Positions 11,858-12,429 of a DNA stretch of 12,429 bases are shown piece after piece. The translations under genes were made by a program, and so were the position numbers. The notes beneath the pieces are model-generated. The model was not told the DNA's origin. It worked only from the letters and a program-made list of their open reading frames with translations, and did no database searches. Positions within the stretch are counted from its first letter, which is position 1. Every line of letters begins with the position of its first letter. This DNA is from JAAFJT01 sp043744275 (GTDB taxonomy: Bacteria > Bacteroidota > Bacteroidia > Chitinophagales > Saprospiraceae), in the NCBI GenBank assembly GCA_043744275.1, contig JAYTUY010000268.1, forward strand, positions 1 through 12,429, given 5' to 3'.

Positions 11858-12429
11858 AAAATACAATTAACATTTTGGAGATACTCCAAAATATCATGGG
11901 GGCAAAGTTATCATATTTGATAGAACCGAGTAAGAGTTATTGGTCCTACACGGGTAAATTTTCAATAACCAATCTTAGTCGATGGATATTGCGGATGAGC
12001 AAAAGGCGCTTAGAACGCTTTTATGCTCGTCCCCATGACTGGGTAGGTCATTGTGGTATCTTGGTTCAATCTTTTTTGAACCGCTATATGGGTAGTGTGA
12101 AGGATTTCACTCATCACTGGGTATTGGCAGTTGATGAAACTGTTGAAAAGAAGTCAGGTCATGCGACACACGGAGTTGGGTACAATTACAGTAGCAAAGC
12201 TGAAAAAGTGATACGGAGTATAGCGGTTTTCAATTTATCGTTGACCCACCGTTGGACAAAAATAAGTCTGCCACTTATTCAGGAGCAACTTATATTTCCG
12301 ACCGTTATGACAGAAAAGCGAGCTAAAAAGAAAGCGGCTAAAAAGGCTCAAAAATTAGCCCAAAGGACAGGTTCTGCACCAAAAGCGGTGCATGTGGTGC
12401 AAAAAACGGGTCGTCCTAAAGGTAGTAAA
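11854..12429 (+). CDS. DDE transposase (IS4/IS701-like), N-terminal part, cut by window end
   Basis: An open frame of 192 codons running off the window with no stop. It resembles DDE-superfamily transposases of the IS701/IS4 group: VLAVDETVEKKSGHATHGVGY contains the likely first catalytic aspartate (D94), followed by a glycine- and aromatic-rich strand (GVGYNYSS) as in that family. A basic, alanine- and lysine-rich segment follows (EKRAKKKAAKKAQKLAQ, about 154-170), then GRPKGSK, common in these proteins. The remaining catalytic residues must lie beyond the window. ATG 11854 is the first start in frame; ATG 11896 (residue 15, MGAKLSYLIEP) comes after a strong hairpin and is an alternative. 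This is the left part of an insertion sequence in the + direction; its left terminal repeat could not be fixed without the right end. Confidence 0.78.
   Translation, partial: MKNTINILEILQNIMGAKLSYLIEPSKSYWSYTGKFSITNLSRWILRMSKRRLERFYARPHDWVGHCGILVQSFLNRYMGSVKDFTHHWVLAVDETVEKKSGHATHGVGYNYSSKAEKVIRSIAVFNLSLTHRWTKISLPLIQEQLIFPTVMTEKRAKKKAAKKAQKLAQRTGSAPKAVHVVQKTGRPKGSK
11872..11892 (+). promoter_or_regulatory. Perfect 9-bp hairpin inside the start of the transposase gene
   Basis: ATTTTGGAG (11872-11880), loop ATA, CTCCAAAAT (11884-11892), falling in codons 7-13. Seen directly. In the mRNA it would lie just past the first start codon and four bases before the in-frame ATG 11896, where it could slow initiation. 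Low transposase translation through such structures is known for other insertion sequences; here it is inference. Confidence 0.5.

Overview
The window looks like a stretch of an AT-rich Bacteroidota chromosome (Bacteroidetes; possibly a Saprospiraceae- or Chitinophagales-like lineage, which is inference). The evidence is several perfect TAnnTTTG promoter elements placed a short way upstream of ATG codons, start sites with little or no Shine-Dalgarno sequence, a secreted GH95 alpha-L-fucosidase, and a two-module M16 peptidase with a signal peptide. All genes are on the + strand except the fucosidase. No tRNA, rRNA or CRISPR array was seen.

Layout. 60-602: DEDDh 3'-5' exonuclease (ERI1/KapD type). 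603-1206: no gene; holds a 42-bp minisatellite of about 11 units (about 681-1138) and then the promoter of the next gene. 1207-4388: a two-gene restriction-modification cassette of the Type IIB/BcgI kind. Its first protein joins a PD-(D/E)XK nuclease to an N6-adenine methyltransferase; the second is a specificity subunit with two target-recognition regions. 4544-5401: Rpn-family PD-(D/E)XK nuclease/transposase-like gene with its own promoter. 5532-8507: a secreted M16 zinc peptidase interrupted by an in-frame TGA at 7593-7595. 8707-9017: an antitoxin-like gene followed directly by what looks like the last 21 codons of its missing RelE/ParE toxin. 9129-11588 (minus): GH95 fucosidase. 11854 to window end: start of a DDE (IS4/IS701-like) transposase, cut by the window edge.

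The most notable observation is the junction of the two restriction-modification genes. The methylase/nuclease gene ends at G GGA AAG TAA, the same slippery heptamer used by phage lambda gpG/gpGT. Six bases downstream a 10-bp stem-loop begins. The specificity gene is open in exactly the -1 frame across the heptamer and lacks an ATG start. This has the full architecture of a programmed -1 frameshift that would make both a free nuclease-methylase and a 1060-residue fusion carrying the specificity domain.

A second layer is a dispersed word, ACTGAGGGG, usually inside the near-palindrome ATAC-TGAGGGG-GTAT. It occurs seven times in 12.4 kb (less than 0.1 expected by chance). Five copies lie just after stop codons, two of them forming the loop of transcription terminators, and two lie inside genes. 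Two direct copies bracket the Rpn gene.
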